Of a stretch of DNA of 64,000 nt, positions 62,836 through 64,000 are shown in pieces (within the stretch, counting starts at the first letter, position 1; every line of letters starts with the position of its first letter). Position numbers and translations under genes: made by a program. The notes beneath the pieces are model-generated. The model saw only the letters and a program-made list of their open reading frames with translations. It ran no database searches and was not told the origin of the DNA. Origin of the DNA: an uncultured Shewanella sp. (GTDB lineage Bacteria > Pseudomonadota > Gammaproteobacteria > Enterobacterales > Shewanellaceae); assembly GCF_947501225.1 (NCBI RefSeq), contig NZ_CANMUW010000002.1, positions 248,001 through 312,000 of the forward strand, in the 5' to 3' direction.

Positions 62836-64000
62836 ATGAAAATGACCATAAAGGTAAAACTCATAACAACGGTTTGCGTTGCACTAATAGCCATCAGTGC
62901 ATTTTTTATCACCAACCTGATAAATACCGAACTTGCGGTACTCGAGGAGCAGGAGATAAATGTCACAGATAAGGTCGAAGAGCTCGTCAACGATAAGCTC
63001 AAGGGCCAGGTAGACAGCATCACCCTTTCGATATCCGGCCTGTACGAACAATCTAAAGTCTCGAACATCAAATCGACCTTGCAAGGTGAACTGAAAACCT
63101 TCACAGACACCATTAAAAATATCTATAACAGCAGTGCTTCACATGAAGAAGCCGAAACAGCCATCTATGCCTTTATCAACGAATACCGCTGGGATAAGGG
63201 CCGTTATATCTTCGCCTATGACGCAGACACCGTAGATAATATGGCTAATGGTGCCGACAAAACTAAAGTGGGAACCAGCGCCTATAATGCCACCGACAAG
63301 AAGGGCAACCATTTTGCCCGGGAGATTGTCAGCGCGGCGAAGCGCCAGGAGTTTGGTTTTACCAGCTACTATTTCCTTAACCCTGCATCGGGCAAGGTTG
63401 AAGAGAAGATCTCGGTCTCCTTCTATTTCAAGCCCATGAACCTGGTCATAGCCACCGGCGAATATGTCAGCACCCTAAAGCAAGACAAGATCGAACAGGT
63501 GCTTAAGAATATTACCGCCTCTAAGTATGGTAAGAATGGTTACTTCTGGATCCAGGATAATCAAGGAAAGATCCTTGCTCATCCAAAGCAGGAGTTTGTC
63601 GGCAAAACGGTTGAGAGTACCAGGCAATCTGTAGCCAACCTCAGGGGTAAAGATGATGCGTTTGTACGCATGGAGTTTAACAACCCGCAGACAGGCAAGA
63701 CGGAGCAGAAGATAGGCTATGTGCGCCGCATCCTGCCGGAATGGGGCTGGATTATCGGTACGGGCGCATACCTCAGCGATGTCACCGAGATCCAAGAAGG
63801 CCTGACCAATGCAACCGAAGAGATCTTTACCGAGAAGGTCATTGAGAGCATTATCTTTGCCGCCGTGCTGTTCATCTTTGCACTGGTGGCATCGGTATGG
63901 GTCGTCAGCCGCATCATCAAAGAGTTGGTGATACTCAAGGATAGAATCGATACCCTATCAACCGGTGAGGCAGACCTGACCTCGCGTCTGGATATTCACT
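62836..64000 (+). CDS. Methyl-accepting chemotaxis protein, 3' end beyond window
   Basis: The ATG at 62836 opens a reading frame that runs off the right edge after 388 codons. It has a short N-terminal transmembrane segment (LITTVCVALIAISAFFITNLI), a periplasmic part with two Cache-type modules (WDKGRYIFAYDADT and KNGYFWIQDNQGKILAHPKQEF), a second transmembrane segment (IESIIFAAVLFIFALVASVWVV) and the start of a HAMP domain (SRIIKELVILKDRIDTLSTGEADLTSRL). This is the standard layout of a dCache chemoreceptor; ligand unknown. The signalling domain lies beyond 64000. Confidence 0.88.
   Translation, partial: MKMTIKVKLITTVCVALIAISAFFITNLINTELAVLEEQEINVTDKVEELVNDKLKGQVDSITLSISGLYEQSKVSNIKSTLQGELKTFTDTIKNIYNSSASHEEAETAIYAFINEYRWDKGRYIFAYDADTVDNMANGADKTKVGTSAYNATDKKGNHFAREIVSAAKRQEFGFTSYYFLNPASGKVEEKISVSFYFKPMNLVIATGEYVSTLKQDKIEQVLKNITASKYGKNGYFWIQDNQGKILAHPKQEFVGKTVESTRQSVANLRGKDDAFVRMEFNNPQTGKTEQKIGYVRRILPEWGWIIGTGAYLSDVTEIQEGLTNATEEIFTEKVIESIIFAAVLFIFALVASVWVVSRIIKELVILKDRIDTLSTGEADLTSRLDIH

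Noticed and set aside
62727..63113. 128-codon minus-strand ORF at the start of the chemoreceptor
   Set aside because: It overlaps the N-terminal coding region of a chemoreceptor with convincing Cache and HAMP features. It is a Ser/Val-rich shadow.

Overview
The window looks like chromosome of a marine Shewanella-type gammaproteobacterium. The main pointers are a 115-residue periplasmic tetraheme cytochrome c of the CctA/STC type beside htpX, the divergent bioA / bioBFCD locus, a PanP-type aspartate decarboxylase, the ydbH-ynbE-ydbL envelope operon, and a Dcu-type C4-dicarboxylate carrier behind a perfect CRP box. The genus is inferred from gene content and order; no rRNA or tRNA gene was seen.

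Layout. 1-9.2 kb: acyl-CoA dehydrogenase, hexose-6-P mutarotase (yeaD), ydbH-ynbE-ydbL interrupted by a 265-bp MITE, then the Dcu carrier. 9.2-18.5 kb: an accessory stretch with a MerR-methyltransferase fusion, an HPF/RaiA-like protein, a host-attachment-family protein, a GNAT/DUF2087 pair, repeat-filled DNA, a Y1 (HUH) transposase with a fresh 390-bp tandem duplication of its 5' end, a SigZ-like sigma factor, an integron attC-like site and orphan ORFs. 18.5-24.6 kb: racemase, YfcE phosphodiesterase, Fe-dependent alcohol dehydrogenase, an M43 metalloprotease and an unknown membrane protein with a winged-helix-like tail. 24.9-30.3 kb: a tightly overlapping MacB-like ABC exporter operon with three different HlyD-type adaptors. 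30.6-35.8 kb: small membrane proteins, two acetyltransferases, a coiled-coil protein paired with an ODP-like diiron protein, YdjA and DoxX.

36-42.5 kb: a thiamine salvage operon under a TPP riboswitch (TonB receptor, YkoF/MTH1187-like thiamine-binding protein, PnuC/PnuT carrier, APH-fold kinase), then ycfL, a double hot-dog protein and hinT. This resembles the enterobacterial hinT-ycfL-lpoB-thiK neighbourhood. 42.8-48 kb: a short TetR regulator, a second MITE copy in inverse orientation, a CsgD/VpsT-like LuxR regulator, a transglutaminase/TPR lipoprotein and an SRPBCC protein. 48-56.5 kb: cctA, htpX, pepE, and the biotin genes around a BirA operator. 57-64 kb: a GntP-family permease with glycerate kinase, panP, a four-EF-hand protein, and a chemoreceptor that runs off the right edge.

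Most of the window is ordinary core genome. The parts worth a second look are the three-adaptor exporter, the riboswitch-led thiamine operon, the coiled-coil/ODP pair, the 9-18 kb accessory block, and the matched MITE pair, one copy of which sits 3 bp upstream of a start codon and the other inside a conserved envelope operon.
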